DNA from: Edaphochlamys debaryana
Taxonomy: Eukaryota; Chlorophyta; Chlorophyceae; Chlamydomonadales
Length of the DNA stretch: 64,000 nt
Reading direction: 5' to 3'
Assembly: GCA_016858145.1 (NCBI GenBank)
Contig: JAEHOE010000093.1
Span: 372,001-436,000, forward strand
The first letter of the stretch is position 1. Every line of letters begins with the position of its first letter. Below the pieces are notes generated by a model. That model ran no database searches, had not been told where the DNA came from, and worked only from the letters and a program-made list of their open reading frames with translations. The translations under genes and the position numbers were made by a program. Below are positions 20,680 through 33,994 of the stretch, piece after piece.

Positions 20680-23600
20680 ATGGAAACTCTGCCTCCATCT
20701 ATGGAGGCGGGCTGGTCGCGAGGCTGCGGTGTGGCCAGCCCAAGGCCGCATGCGGACACACTGCGGGCTTCGCGAGGCCTGCTGCGGGCTACTGGCCCGC
20801 AGCGATCACAAGTCGCAGACCGCCGGCCGGGGAGACTGGCGATGCTGGCGATCCTGCTCGTGGTCGCGGTGTTCCCGGCGGCACACGGCCTACTCCCTCC
20901 GGCGTGCCCATCGTCGAGGGCACAGTGCAATCTCGGCCTCTCCATCTCTTGGGTTTCCGACGCCATAAGCCAGCCACAGCCAGATAACATGACAGCTGCG
21001 CCCTACAGCGCGCTGTATGGCATGCCGGACCTGTGGCTCTACAACCCCGGGGGGCTGTGCTTAAGCGGGGTGAGCGCGGCTGCGCCCTGCTCCGCGGGGC
21101 ACCGAGCATTGTATGGCGACCCAGGGTTAGAGTGGGGGCCAGTGAGGGCGAAGAACGGGAGGAGGCCAGAGCTGGCGCCTAGGTCTGCCGGGTCCGCAAA
21201 TGCTTCTAGCTCCAGCCCATACCCGGCCGCCCCAACCTGTGCTGACTCGCCGTTGCCCGCTCCTGGCCCTGCCCCCTTGCCCGTGCCCTCCCCCGTGTCT
21301 CATGCCACGTGGCACAGCCGCCTTCCACCGCCGCCAAGCAGGCGGCCGCCTGGTGTTGGGCGAGCGGATCTCCCAAATCCGTTATCAAGTCGAGCGTATC
21401 CTTGTCGGTCTCCTTCCGGCAGCCGCTGATTGCGTATCAGGTGCGGGACAAGACGAGTCGCGCTGACGCAGCCCAGGAGCTCACGGAGGGACGGGGGCGT
21501 GGCAGGGAGGTGGCTGGACTGTTGCGGCGCCGGGGTAGCCCTGGCTGCGCCGTATGCTGTAGCTATCTGCTCACTTTGTCGGCCCCGCCCAACCCGGTAG
21601 CGGTCTCTCGAAGCCAGCAGGGCTGTCGTCCAGTAGCGGTAGCCTTAGAGCCACCTGTTGCGGCGCTGGGGTAGCCCTGGCACGTGTAGGGAGGGGCGCG
21701 CGGGCGCATGCCCGGGGCTCCTCGCGCTCCAAGGCGCTTGCGACATGTGGAGCATCACATGCGTCTCCAGGCGGCTCACGTCGCAAGTGGAATGCACGAG
21801 CCGGGTAGCGAAGGCTGGGGAAAGTTGGGCTTGGAGCGCTGCGCATGTAGGTGCAGCAGCCCGCAGAGCGGCACACGCCACGGCTCGGGCAGACTAGCCC
21901 GGCTCGGCCCCGCGCCTCGCCTCCTCTGCTAGCGCGAGGGCTTCACCATGAGGCCGTGGCTTCCATGTCCACCTGCTTCAAGTCCCCCCGGGCCTGCTGA
22001 CGCGTTGTGGTGTTGCGCCCTCCCCGCAGCTGTCGATTCTCGTGGTGGGCTCTCAGGAGGGGAGCGTGCTGTCCACGCCCTCGCTCAAAGGGTTCAACGC
22101 CACGGTGCAGGTGCGTACGGCGCCGGTACGGCAGCTGCCGTACCGCAGTACGGTACACGCGATGAGTGGCGGCGTAGACGTGGGGGCTGGCAGGCTTGGA
22201 GCCTGCCTGGCAACCCGGGCTGCGCCGCATGCTGAAGCTATTCTGCTCACTTTGTCGGCACCGCCCATCCCGGTAGCGATCTCTCAAAGCCAGCAGGGCG
22301 GTCGCCCAGTAGCGGTAGCCTTGGAGCCTCTTCATGCAATCCTGCAATCCAGCACAGATGCTCGAGCTTCGCTTCATCTTATGAAGCGCGCGTACCCCCG
22401 CCCTTCCCCGTGCCGTCTGCAGATGAAGGGCAACGCTGACGTCAGCACGCGGTGCACCGGATCGTCAGCATCTGATCTGCCGTACTTGGTGCTCTTCTCC
22501 TTCAACCTCACGGACGCTCCCGTACAGGGGGCCACGTTGGAGTTGGACGCCAATGCCATTATTGACTCTGTGTCCCTAGTGGGGTACGTGCCTCTTTCTC
22601 CCTCGCCCCCGCCTCCCTCCCCCGCTCCACCCGTTCCGCCCTCGCCGGATCCGCCTTTACCACCTCCAACAACTTCGCCCATGCCACCGCCATCTCCTCC
22701 TCCTCGAACGCTCGCTCCCCCGCCCTCCTCGCCTTCTTCACCTTCGAATAATCTCTTCGTGCCCCCGCCTCCTCCTCCCCCTCAAGGGCTGGTCCCCCCT
22801 CCGCCCCCACCCCCGCCTCCCCCTCAAGGGTTGGTCCCCCCGCCGCCCCCGCCTCCTCCTCCCCCTCAAGGGTTGGTTCCCCGCCCGCCCCCCACCCCCG
22901 CCTCCCCCTCAAGGGTTGGTTCCCCCTCCACCCCCGCCCCCGCCCCGCCCTCAAGGGTTGGTCCCCCCGCCGCCCCCGCCCCCGCCGCCCCCTCAAGGGT
23001 TGGTTCCCCCTCCGCCCCCGCCCCCGCCCCCTCCCACTCCTCAAGTCTCCCCGCCTCCCCCGCCACCAAACCCTCCGCCGCCCAACCCTCCCCCCCCGCC
23101 ACTCCTCAAGCCGCCAGTCCCACCGAGCCCTGAGCCCGAGCCGACCTCTGCCCCGCGCAGCCCCAAGGCCCCGCGGCAACAGAACCCAGAACGCCCGCCA
23201 CGCTCCCCTGCGCAGGCCGTTCCGCACCCAGCCCCGCTGACCACCACCGCTCCCCCACTCCTCCCTCCCGTGAGCCCTGCTCCAGCCATATCTCCGCCAC
23301 CCGCCACCCCCACGCCGCCCTCCAACCAAGCTCCGTCTTCGCCGCCGGAACCCAGCCCCGTGCCGCCCGCAGGCCCGCCCCCCACAGCGCCCCCAGACAG
23401 CCCCGACCACCCCGGGCCTCCGCCCCCGTCGTCGCCCCTTCCTCTCAGCCCGGACGTCCCGAGCCCAGAGCCCGAGAGGCCCACTCCACCTCCCCCTCCA
23501 CCGCCGGACTCACCGTCGCCATCACCCAGCCCCTCTCAGCCTGGCTCCCCTACGCCCAGCCCTGCGCCGTTGGGACCTCCGCCGCCGCCCCCAACTCCAG

Positions 23601-26600
23601 GCAGCCCGGAGCCGTCACCTCCGCCACCCCCGCCCACGGTGCCAAGCCCGCCTCCACCGCCCACCCCAACGCCGCCCAGCCCGAGCCCGAGCCCAAGCCC
23701 AAGCCCAAGCCCGAGCCTGTCGCCCCTCCCGCCACCCAGCCTGAGCTCGCCAAGCCCCGTCTCCTCCCCGCCACCAAGCCCCTCGCCCCTCCCTCCACCC
23801 AGCCCCGTGCCCCTCCCTCCACCCAGCCCCGTGCCCCCCGCGCCCCCCAGCCCAAGGCCCCCCAGCCCTGCGATTCCGCCCAGCCCTGCGCCACCCACAC
23901 CGCCTAGCCCGCGGCCAGTCACCCCCACAGCGCCGCCGAGCCCCGTGCCCCCCTCGCCCCCACCCCCGCCCTCCCCACCTCCATCCCCAGCCCCATCTCC
24001 GGCCCCAGCACTGCCCCCGCCTCCGTCGTCTTCCCCAGCCCCACCCCCAGCCCCACTCCCATCCCCAGCCCCGAGCCCTGGGCTGCCGAGTCCTCAGGTG
24101 CCGCCCCGATTGCCTCCGCCCAAGCCCCAGACACCGCACAGCCCTGAGCCGTCCCCGCCCCCACCAACGCCGTCGCCTGTGGCCGCTAGCCCGGACCGAC
24201 CGCCCATCACGCCACCCGGGATGCCACCGTCCGTCCCAGCCTCGCAGCCGCCCAGTGTCCCGCCGGACGCCCCGGCTACTCCAGACAGCCCGGAGGGCAC
24301 ACCGGGAGCTCCTGATGATATGGGCGAGCCGCCCTCTTGGCCCCCAGACTCACCGCTCCTTCCCTCGTCGCCACCGGTGCCGTCCGCTCCAGTTTTCCCT
24401 GCCCCGGCTCCCAGCCCGTCGCCTAGCCCGAGCCCGCTACCGCTGCTCCCACCCTCCCCAGCAATGCCCCACCCTGGCCCAGCCTTGCCCTCGCCGCCAC
24501 CTCCGCTGCCATCTCCGCCTGCAAGCACCCAGCAGCCTCCGCCGACGTCAGGCGCGTCGCCCACTTCCCCTTCTCCACCACCCGCCGCGCCAACTCCCGC
24601 CGTCGCCCCACAACACCCACCGGCGCATCTGCCCAACACGCCAGCTCCGCCGCGTTCCCCACCTCCTCCACCCTTTCCGCCGCCGCCGGCTGCCTCGCAA
24701 CCCCCGCTTACAACGCCTCCGCCTCCGCCGCCGCCCGCTGCCCCGCCTCCGTCACCCTCCATAACGGCCGTCACCCCGCTGCCGCCGCCGCTACATGGTC
24801 AACCGTCAGCTCCCCGGCTTCCCCAGCTTCCGCCGATGTCGCCGTCGCCGCACCATCCGCCGCCTCCCCAAGGCCCGCCGCCGCCAGCACCGCTGCCACC
24901 AGACTACCCATACAATGCGCCAACGGACCTGCCCTCACCACCTCCCCCTCCTCCTCCCCCCCCACCGCCGCAGTCTCCCTCGCTGCCCCAGCCAACGCCA
25001 ATGCAGCCGCCTCCGTCGTCTCCTGATGCGATTGTGCTAAGCGCTCCCCCGCCCGTTCCTCCCGTCAGCACTCCTCCCAAACCAAACTCGCCGTTGCCTC
25101 CCCCACCACCTCCTTCCCCAAGCCCTCCCTTGTCACCTCCACCGGAGCGCCCTGCCAACTGGCCTCAGCTTCCGCCGTCGCCGTCGCCTCCGCCTCCCCC
25201 CTCTCCTTCGCCTCCCCCGCCGCCTCCTGTGCCCCTCCCTCCCGCGCCGCCTCCACCGGAGCGCCCTGCCGACTGGCCTCAGGTGCCGCCAACACCTCCG
25301 CCTCCGCCCTCCCCTTCGCCTCCCCCACCGCCGCCTTCGCCCAGCCATCCATCCCCACCTCCAACGGAGCGACCTGCCGGCTGGCCCCAACTGCCGCCGT
25401 CACCTCCACCGCCGCCCTCTCCTTCACCATCCCCGCCGCCTCCTGTGCCCCTCCCTCCCTCACCGCCTCCGCCCGAGCGCCCTGCCGGCTGGCCCCAGCT
25501 TCCTCCGTCCCCGCCTCCGCCACCCTCTCCCGCGCCTCCCCCGCCTCCTACTTCGCCCAGCCCTTCCTCGCCAACTCCACTGAAAAGCCCTGCCAACTGG
25601 CCTCATCAGCTGCCGCCGTCCCCACCTCCACCGACCGTTCTCAGCCCTCCTTCACCCCCACCTTCTCCCTCCACACCGTCGCCTCCCCTCAGCCCTCCTG
25701 AGCAGTCGCCACCGGGCGACCTGGATGACCCGCCCCAGGCGCCACCGCTTCCACCGGACTCTCCAGCTGCTCCAGCAGTGTCCTCAACTCAACCAACGCC
25801 GCCCCCGCCTGCCTTGCCCTCATCACCTTCGCCGCCAGCCTCCCCTCAATCACCAATGCCGCCAAGTCCCCCGACTCCAGTCCTGCCTTCACCACCGCCT
25901 CCCGACCGCCCCGCGGAATCACCCAAGGTGTCACCGCCGCTGTCAGGACCATCCTCTCCTCCCCCACCTCCTCAAGCCCCGGCCCCGCTGCAGTCGCCCA
26001 GCCCTCTGCCACAACCTTCCCAACCGCCGCCCCAGGACGCCTCCCCCGCGCCCCCAACCCCGCCACCGTTGCCACCGCCCAGACCGCCAACGCTCAGCGC
26101 TCCGTCGCCTCCACGGCCGCCGCTGCCCGTGTTCACGGAAGTCCAGGTGCTGGGCCTTACGCAAGCCATGGTCGACGCTCAGCAGCCCATTGCTCTGATG
26201 ACCTTTGCGCGCGAGATCACCATTGTGGACGTCGACACCTTGGACCCAGAGGTCCTGGACGCCATGTTCCCCGGCGCCGTCAACGTCAAGCCTGTCGCCT
26301 ACGACATTGCGGTCACGGTCGACATGACCGCAGCAACTGGCTCGGTGAGTGCCAATTGCACGGGCACTTGTCTGTGCAGCTGTGAGTCTTGAAAGCGCTT
26401 GTGAGGTCAAAAGGCACAAGTGTGAAGCCCTCATCTGTCTTCCAGGCAAGCTTTTACTTACAGCCATGTCACTCTGCGTTTACCCCCGCAGAACGGCTGC
26501 AGCGGTGCCTTCATGGACAGCCTCACGGACCAGCTCGGCTCCTCGTCCACGCTGAACGGCGCCAACGCGTCGTGCAGTGCCGGAGTGTCACACCACCACC

Positions 26601-29600
26601 GCCTGCTCCTGGAGGTGGCGGCGGGGTCCACGGCATCGACCGGTGCAGGGCTTCCGCCTGTCAGCTCCGGGACGTGTTCCTCTGGCACCGCGGCACCCGT
26701 GGTCCTGCAGCTCTCCATGCCAGCATCTACCAGCAGCACAGGAACAACGGCGGGCAGCACAGGCTCTCTCAAGAACGGTGTGGTGGACGCTATGGAGGCA
26801 GCCGAGGCAGCATCTGGCGTTCACCTGTGTGACGTCTCTGCGTCCAAAGTGGTCGTGTCAACACGTGTCCGCGCCGAGTACCAGGTGGGTTTGTTAGGCA
26901 CGGCATTGTGGGTGCCCTGTGGTAACCAAGGCACAGGTGGTTTGCCTTCCCGTCTAGTCGTGCACCCCTGCACACCTGCCGCGTGCGTCACTGAATATGT
27001 GCCTGTCTGGGTTTCTTCGGCCTCAGGTGCCGCTCAGCGAGCTGGGGGCAGAGACCTACACCACGGCCTGCACAAGCTCAACAACCATGTGTGCTGACTG
27101 TCTAGCGGGGTGCCAAGTCACCCCTGCCCCTCAGTCGGCGCCGGTAAGCTCAAAAGGGAACTGCTGGCCGTTTTTGCCTGCCTGTACCCCTCATGGCTGC
27201 ACCCCGTGCTTCTAGTGCTTACTGGCCTGGCCTGCACTCAGCACCCAATCAAAGCTGCACTGTGCACTCACCTCGCAGCCGCCATGCACCCCACAGGATG
27301 GCTCCAGTGGCGGCTCTGGATATGGGCAGCCGTCCGCCGGTGTGCAAGCTGACACTGCTAGCACGTCTCAGGAGCAGGGCGGCGCTACCGGCAACAACAG
27401 CAGCAACTCCCAGCAGATTATCACCATCGTGGTGGCTGCCGTTGGCGCCTCCCTTGGAGTTGCGGTCCTGGTGGTGGCGGCTGTCGTGGTGCAGCGCCGC
27501 CGGCGCCGTGAGGCCTGGGGCGTGGAGATGGTGCAGGGAACTGGCAACAACACCAGGGTGGAGCCGAGCATGGTGGAGGTGGAGGACTGGGACCACACCA
27601 GGCGCGACGCGGACCCTAACGAGCCGGCACCGGTGAGCTTGAGGGCTGGCAAGGATTCCGGCTCTACACCTTCCACGTAATGCCTAGCTGCCACGCTGTC
27701 TTGTGAGGTATGTGCCCCATGACACTTGCTCAATCTACCCCGCTGCCCCTTGCCGCCTGGCTCCCCTTCCAGGCCCCACCTGTGCGGTCATATATTGACC
27801 TGGGTGTCTTCAGCCAGCAGCCCGTGCCCAAGCGGCACCGCAGGGATGAGGACATCATGCCGGCGCTCCGCAACGCCAGGGGCCCATTGCGCAGCGCCTC
27901 GGCCGAGGGACCCAACCTGGCCCGCTGCAGCGCGCCGGCCGCCTTCGATGAGGACGAGGCCGGCCACGTCACCATCAGTGGTACCATCCACACCGCAGGC
28001 AGCAGCAGTGGCGCGGGGCGCAGCCACGCTGCTGCCGCGGCTTCAGCCGCCACCGCGCTTGGCCACTCCTCCAGTGGCGGCTGGGGACACAACCCGCATG
28101 GCCTGGCCATTGGCCGGGCCGGGCGCATGTCCAACAACAGCCAGCTGGGCAGGGCTGCCCTTCTGGGGCTGCATGCCGCCACCGCCTCGGGAGGCCAGCG
28201 CCTGCCCGCCCGTGGCCGTGCGCTGGCGCTCCAGGAGAAGCTGCAGGCGGGGCGGTTAAGCTCCGGCGGGGGAGCAAACCCGGGGCCCAACTCGGCCTCC
28301 TCAACTCGCAACGCCTGGCGCGGCAAGGTGGTGCCGCGCCGTGTCATTGCCAATGGCGGCAGCTCGGCGGTGCACCCGGAGAGCTCGAGGCTGGCCCCAC
28401 GGTAAGCGCTTGGGTACCGGCTCAGTCTCCCGGGCTTGGGCTGCTGGGAAGCCTGGGGCGGCGGAAGGGCGGCATCAGCTTGCTGGGCAAGAAGAGCGCC
28501 CCTTCTCACCCTGCCTTTGCTTCATCCCACCCTCCTCTCACCACCGCAGCGGCGTGGACGGTGACATCGAATCGCCTCCTCCGGGCAGCCCGCACCACGA
28601 GACCCCGGTCCGCCCCTACGGCCAAGCCAGCATCACGACCCAGGGGTCTGCCGCCGCCAGTCTGGGCCACAAGGTCTGGCGCTCGGAGCCGCAGTCCACG
28701 AGCCGAATCCCACCGCTGGAGGTCGAGGACGTCGCGAGCGCGGCCCAGAGCTCGGACGAGGCTGCTGCGGCCAAGGAACCCAACCACCGCCGCAGCACTC
28801 AGAGCCTGCCCGGCAATGCGCCGCTCGCGCAGGAGCGGCCGCTGCGATACGAGCTCGCGCTGCGTCATGGGGGCCCCACGCCGCCCAAGCGCCGCGTCAC
28901 GTTTGCCAACGAGTCGGGAGGCAGCGCGCCACCCGCGAGCCCGGTTGCTGTTCGCATATCGCACAGCGGCTACCTCCACAGCTCGGATGCTGCCGAGGCC
29001 GGAGCGTTGGCAGACGCCGACTCTACGCCCATCATGCTGCCCTCGCCGGTGCAGCTAGACGAGCTGCAGGAGCTACAGGCTGCGGCCAAGGCCACAGCGG
29101 AAGCACACAGGGCCCCGGTCATTCCGGAGAGCGGATCAAGCCATGCGCTGAGCTGCGTCGTGCCCGACCTTGTGTCGACTCGCTCGCTCAGCCCGCAGTT
29201 TGGGATGGCGGCGGGCTCGGGTCGCTGGATGGAGCCGGGCGGAACCAACAGCGGCGGCAGCACTCCGAGCGGGCGCGTGAGCGGTCTCGCTCCCAGTGGG
29301 AGCCGGCAGTCCAGCCGGCGCTTCCTCGCAGCCACCCTGGCAGCCACCAACGCGAGCGAGGGCGGCGGCCGCAGCCCCAGCCTGCGGCACCTTGCCACGG
29401 CCGACGGCAGCCGGCCCTCGAGCGCTCGGCAGCTGAGTGCGGCCCTTGCGGGCTGCGAGTCCGGCACGGGTGTCAGCCGTGCCGGCCAGCTGGGCTCACC
29501 AGCAGCGGTGACCGGCGAGCTCCCTGGCCTGCTCAGCAGCCCCGTCAGGGATGCTACTCTGCAGTCCTGCAGCCCAACCCGCAGCCCGGCCATCAACACG

Positions 29601-30983
29601 CCGCTGGAGAACCTGCTGTGGGACGACGTGGAGGGGCCCAACAGCGCGCCTGCCCAGGTGTTGGGCCCGGCCCTTGTGGAGGACATTGTGGAGGACAACC
29701 CACAGGCCGTGCAGACCCTGCACCACCTGTCACCGGGGCCCCGTGTCATGGGGCCCTCGCCTAGCAGCCGCCTGCGGCCCATGGCCTCTCCTTCGCCCGT
29801 CCCGGAGGGTGCGGCGGGTGTGCCAGCGGGTGGTGACGTCTATTCACGGCCAGCAACTCCTTTCCTGGAGCGGCCGGGGACCAGCAGCCGAGAGAGCGCC
29901 CTGCGTCAGGGCCCGCTGGAGAGCCATGTTGTCCGAGCAGGCATGGGCTCTGGGCGGTGGAGCAGCGGCACCCAGTCACCCCTGCGGCCTCGGGAGTTCG
30001 GCCCTTCACCTTCACTGGTGCTCAGTCAGCCGCCCGTAAGTGCCGAGGCAGAGCAGAGCGAGGAGAATCGTCTCCGGACCGCCCAGTCCTCCCCCCTCTC
30101 CCAGCCCTCCATCCAGCCCTTGCGATCCACCGACACTCGCCACAGCATGGGAGGCAACACTCTGCTTGACAGCCCCTTAGCAGCGGCCATGCATCGGGTC
30201 TCCGGAGCGCCACCAAGGACGCCACCAGCCGCACCCATCCGCGCCAGCTCCGACGCGGGCTGTCTCTTGGGCTCCGGAAGCCTTGTGCCCGACTCCCCTG
30301 CAGCCCATGACGTGGACAGGGCTCAGGAGCGAGGGATCGGCCTGGACACCTCCGACCACTACCGCAAGAGCATGAGCCTTGCGCTGGAGGGCAGCCGGCG
30401 GAGCAGCGCGGGTGGTGGTGAAGTCGCAGGGAGTGGACCAGCCCTAGGGCTCGGCTCTTGGGTGTCCAACATGAAACGCATGAGCTCTTCCGGAGCGGCC
30501 GGCGGCATGCTGCCACCATCGCCGGGCAGGGCAGCAATGGAGCTGGAGCCCCCGCCGCTGGCCATGCTAGAGCCGCCTGTGGCAGGGACGTCAACGCCCA
30601 CAGTCGGGGCAGGGCGGCCAGTGACCCCAGCAGATCGGACGCGGCCCTCCCGGCTTATCCTGAGCCACAGCATTGACGGCGGGGCATCACCATCCGGTGT
30701 TCCGGGGAGCCCGGCCAGTAGGCTGGGCAGGGCCGCCTCAGGTCTGGCGGTGTCCCTGTCAGGTGCGACTTTTGAGAGTGGCCACAGCCCTGCGGCGGGC
30801 GGAGTTGTGGTGTCACGCCCTGCGGCAACGCCCGGGGTGTCCCTGTCGGGCAGTGCGGTTGTGGGAGCGGACATGGGGGGCCCGCTGGCAGCGCACACGC
30901 AGCTAGTGGCTGTGAGAGAGCAGGCGCCGCACAGCCCACGCAGCCCACGTGGCCATGGCTTGCCTGTTATTCGCGAGGACTAG
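20680..30983 (+). CDS. Giant transmembrane hydroxyproline-rich glycoprotein A, with a frame change in the Pro repeats
   Basis: Exons 20680-21069, 22030-22110, 22423-26344, 26492-26884, 27027-27143, 27297-27632, 27773-28401, 28550-30983 (TAG). The N-terminus has a signal peptide ([16 protein letters not shown]; an in-frame ATG at 20842 is an alternative start) and a small Cys-containing domain. About 1,150 residues of PPSP/PPPP-type shaft follow, expected to be hydroxyproline-glycosylated and extracellular. Next come a conserved C domain ([17 protein letters not shown], exon 26492 with several Cys) and one transmembrane helix ([20 protein letters not shown], about residues 1675-1700) with a stop-transfer Arg run. 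The Ser/Pro/Gly-rich cytosolic tail is over 1,000 residues. The long exon is open in one frame up to about 22880 and in the next frame from about 22890 to 26344. Without correction translation stops at 23133. The join is a C-rich repeat, so an assembly error is as likely as a real indel. It is paralogous to the gene at 36509-46158. Function unknown; wall or matrix attachment is inferred. Confidence 0.75.
22770..23045 (+). repeat. Coding repeat [11 protein letters not shown] in HRGP A (about 6 copies)
   Basis: Units of about 40-45 nt centred on CTCAAGGG(T/C)TGGT separated by Pro codon runs. The reading-frame change of HRGP A falls inside the fourth unit (about 22880-22890). Confidence 0.85.
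25138..25620 (+). repeat. Coding repeat ERPAxWPQ in HRGP A (5 copies)
   Basis: Five units of roughly 115 nt, each with an [13 protein letters not shown] core (ANW, ADW, AGW, AGW; the last is KSPANWPHQ) followed by a PPSPPPPP spacer. The Trp residues are unusual punctuation within an otherwise Pro/Ser-only shaft. Confidence 0.85.
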
Positions 30984-31284
30984 GTATGAAGGTGGTTGAT
31001 AAGGTGCGCGTGGGAGTCAAGACGGCACTGCAAATGGGGGGGGCAGTGGGGCAGGGGCAGAGGCCAATTGCTGCAAAGGCATAGTTATTAGTATGTCGTC
31101 AAGTCGGTTTATCGGCGGGTTTCTGGGTACACGCATATTCCAGCGCGCTGCAATGCCTCCTGCTGCTGTCCCAAGCGCCTTTTGAGGGCACACGGACAGC
31201 CAACCGCTTCTGCCTACCTCTCCTAGCTGGCACTCATGGGCTTGAAAGAAGAGCTCCCTTGGCATTGCCGTGCCCCTTTTATAT

Positions 31285-31310
31285 TGTAATGCCCTGTGAT
31301 TTTGCTGTAA
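31285..31310 (+). terminator. Candidate polyadenylation signals (two TGTAA) of HRGP A
   Basis: TGTAA at 31285-31289 and 31306-31310, about 300 nt after the TAG at 30981-30983, in a locally AT-richer stretch. Confidence 0.55.
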
Positions 31311-32959
31311 CGCTGGTTTACTGTCATAAGGAAGTCTTTTGAGGCCACGTGATCTGTCAATGCTGTACTCGAGGCAGGGGGACTGCTGCAACACGCATCC
31401 CTTCCGTCCTATTGTGTGTGCTTAATCCCATGATTTATAGGAGACATGCACTGGGGTGTCCTTAGCCTACTACGGAACTGTCTTGCGTGTGCTGGGTTTC
31501 ACGTGGATGCAGGCGGCATTCAGCAGTGGCGTGTTTGACACACAGATAAAGTGCGGGGCTCTCCGCATTCTAGGCCACTTTGGACCCGCAGAAGTGCGGC
31601 CTTACTACATGTCATGACTGGCCAAGCATGCATGCCGCAACACGGCAGCTAAGCAGGGAGACCTGCAATACCGTGGTGTGCTAAAGGCATAGTAGTGTGG
31701 GGTGTGCGCTGCGGGTGCAGCGAACCGTGTAAGGCGGCAAACCTGGCCCGGGTGCGCAACAAGAGTGCCTGCCTGCGCAGGCACGGCATGCCGTGCCTTT
31801 GTGCTTGACTGCACCAAGCCATGCATAGCCGTAGTGGATAAACCTATGACTACCGAGATTCAGCCAGCCAGATTGTTGCTCAGGGTGCGGAGGAGGACCA
31901 TACCAGGAATGGTACAAACAAAGTTCCCCGATATCATGCCCCAAAGTTCCCCGACCCCCCGGGACCGACGACCGACCGAGAACTTTGAGCCCCCATAACT
32001 TTGCAATTAAGCCTCCGTTTTTGGTGGTGAAAGCGGATGTGGGCTCCTCACGGTAAGCTCTTTCCAGATGAAGCATGATGTATGTCTGCGGAGGACCTAA
32101 CCCACCCACCCCACCCCCCTGACCATACTACCGGTACTGGCCCGGCCCTGGCGGTCGTGGCGGAGGCAGGGGCCCGGCGGTCCGCACAGTGCCCTTCAAG
32201 CCCTTGCAGAGACGTGCAAAGAGCTCCTCACTCCAAGCCCCGTCGGGCCCCAAAAGTGCGGGGCTGTCGCAAACTTCGTCGGTTGAGGAGGTTGGCGGCC
32301 GCAAGCGGAGCGACCACACCAACGGGGTAGAGACCAAATTTACACACCCAAAATTTTCGCGCGCACTGCTTGCTGCTGTAGTCTACTACTGTCGAAGGTG
32401 TAGCTGCCGCGCCCTTGGACCGTTTGCGAAGCCTCAAACGCGTGCGGCAAGGAGGTGTAAGGAGACACCCCACGAGCCGGGCTGTGTCAGGTAGAGACTA
32501 ACGGAGGGTGGTGTGCAGATAACCACGAAGTACTTGAAACTTAGAGTTGAGCGGAAGCGGTTTATACCACGTACAGACGGCGGAAACGCCTGACGGGGAA
32601 AGTTGATCGATTAGCGCCCAGGCGAGGCGGGTGCAGGACCTGGGGATCGAAGGGTAAGAGGGCCGAGGGCGAGGTTGAGTGGGACGAAGCCCTGGCTGAA
32701 AAGAGCTGTGAAACGAGTCGAGGCTGCTGTCGCCTCGCTGGCGCTCGGCTCCCTGGTGGACCGGAAGGGGGCCCGCGGAAGGCGGACTGAGCAGACAGCG
32801 GGAAGATCTGGAGTGAGGCTCCTGCTGTTCGGTCTGTGGGAAAGGGTCCGGAACGGCTGTGTCCGAACGGCTAGCACGGCAGACGGCTGGGCGGTTGCGG
32901 CCTGCAAGGGAGCTGCTGCTGCGTCCCTCGGAGCGTGCCTAAGAAGGGGGGCTGGCAGG

Positions 32960-33293
32960 GACGGAGGCTTAGTCACACGGCCTGCTGCCGCTAGAGATGC
33001 TGGTCGGGGCAGGTGACGAGAGGAAGAGGGGCTGGCTGCAATCGCCGACGGCTAGGGGTCCGCTGGTAGATCCGGAGGCTTAGTCACGCGGACCTCGGAC
33101 TAGTGCACTGCTGTCAGGGGCCAACTAAGGCTGCTATGCTGACGCAGGTCCACAGGGGGCTACCCGAAAGGGAGGCGGCACACGCTCTGCTGGGACTAAG
33201 TGCACGGGCCTGACGCAGGCAGGGACTAATCCTCTGCCGGTCCTAGTGGCCGCTGGGCGTTCTCGCGCACAGGGACGGAGGCTTAGTCACACG
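32960..33293 (+). repeat. Three dispersed copies of a 19-20-nt word
   Basis: The word GACGGAGGCTTAGTCACACG occurs at 32960-32979 and 33274-33293, with a slightly changed copy at 33072-33090. The surroundings also share CAGGGACTAA-like words, suggesting a decayed repetitive element. Family not recognised. Confidence 0.7.
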
Positions 33294-33994
33294 AACCTGG
33301 GGGAACTGGGGCGGTGCCGAAGATGTAGAGGCTGTACCGCCGCGCCGGAGCTCTGGGCGCTGAAGTTGTGGACAGAGGGAGTGGAACCGCTGCACGTCCA
33401 CGCGACAGGGGAGCGACCTCCTGCCTTGACGGGAAAACGGGCTAACCGGGCCGAGGCTAGCCTAGCTCTGCTGAACGGGGGCGATACAACTGCAGTGGGG
33501 CTGCAGCGATCAGCGACCAAACCTAGTACCGTGAGTCCTTGGGTCTTGGGGCGTGTAATTAAGCGGAGACCTTACAGTACCGAGAGTTCCGAGCGACGGG
33601 TGATCAGTCCGGCGCAAGCCGATTAACAGAGCCGAGAGTAGATCGAGAGTCTGAGAGCTTTGGAGAGCAATAAGGGAACCGGGAATAAGGGAACAGTAAG
33701 AGTAAAAGTGTTTTACCTGATAACGCCGCGTCTGGGCCTTAAGAGCGAACTCGCTGCGGGCCTGACCTGGGTCTGTCGTACCACCTGGGCCTTCCGACAC
33801 CTGGGCCTGCCCTTTCGGGATCCGGGCCCTCCGAAGGCCCGTAAAGGCCCCTCCGGGATTGTTGGAAGGTGGCGCAGGGCCCAGCCCGAGTCGGGAGGCT
33901 CGGGCTTCCGGCTCCCGCCACACGGCCCGCCGAACGCGCAGGGGCTTTTGCCTTTCGGGGCGAAGTCCCTGGCACAGACGTCGGTTACCTGGGC

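Noticed and set aside
22559..23410. Long minus-strand Gly/Arg-rich frames opposite the HRGP A shaft (also 23536-24774 and 25065-25596)
   Set aside because: They mirror the Pro-codon repeats on the plus strand (CCC/CCG gives GGG/CGG) and have no start, domain or splice context of their own.
32675..33626. Open frames of 113-126 codons in the HRGP intergenic region
   Set aside because: No recognisable domain, no splice partners, and they overlap the repeat island.
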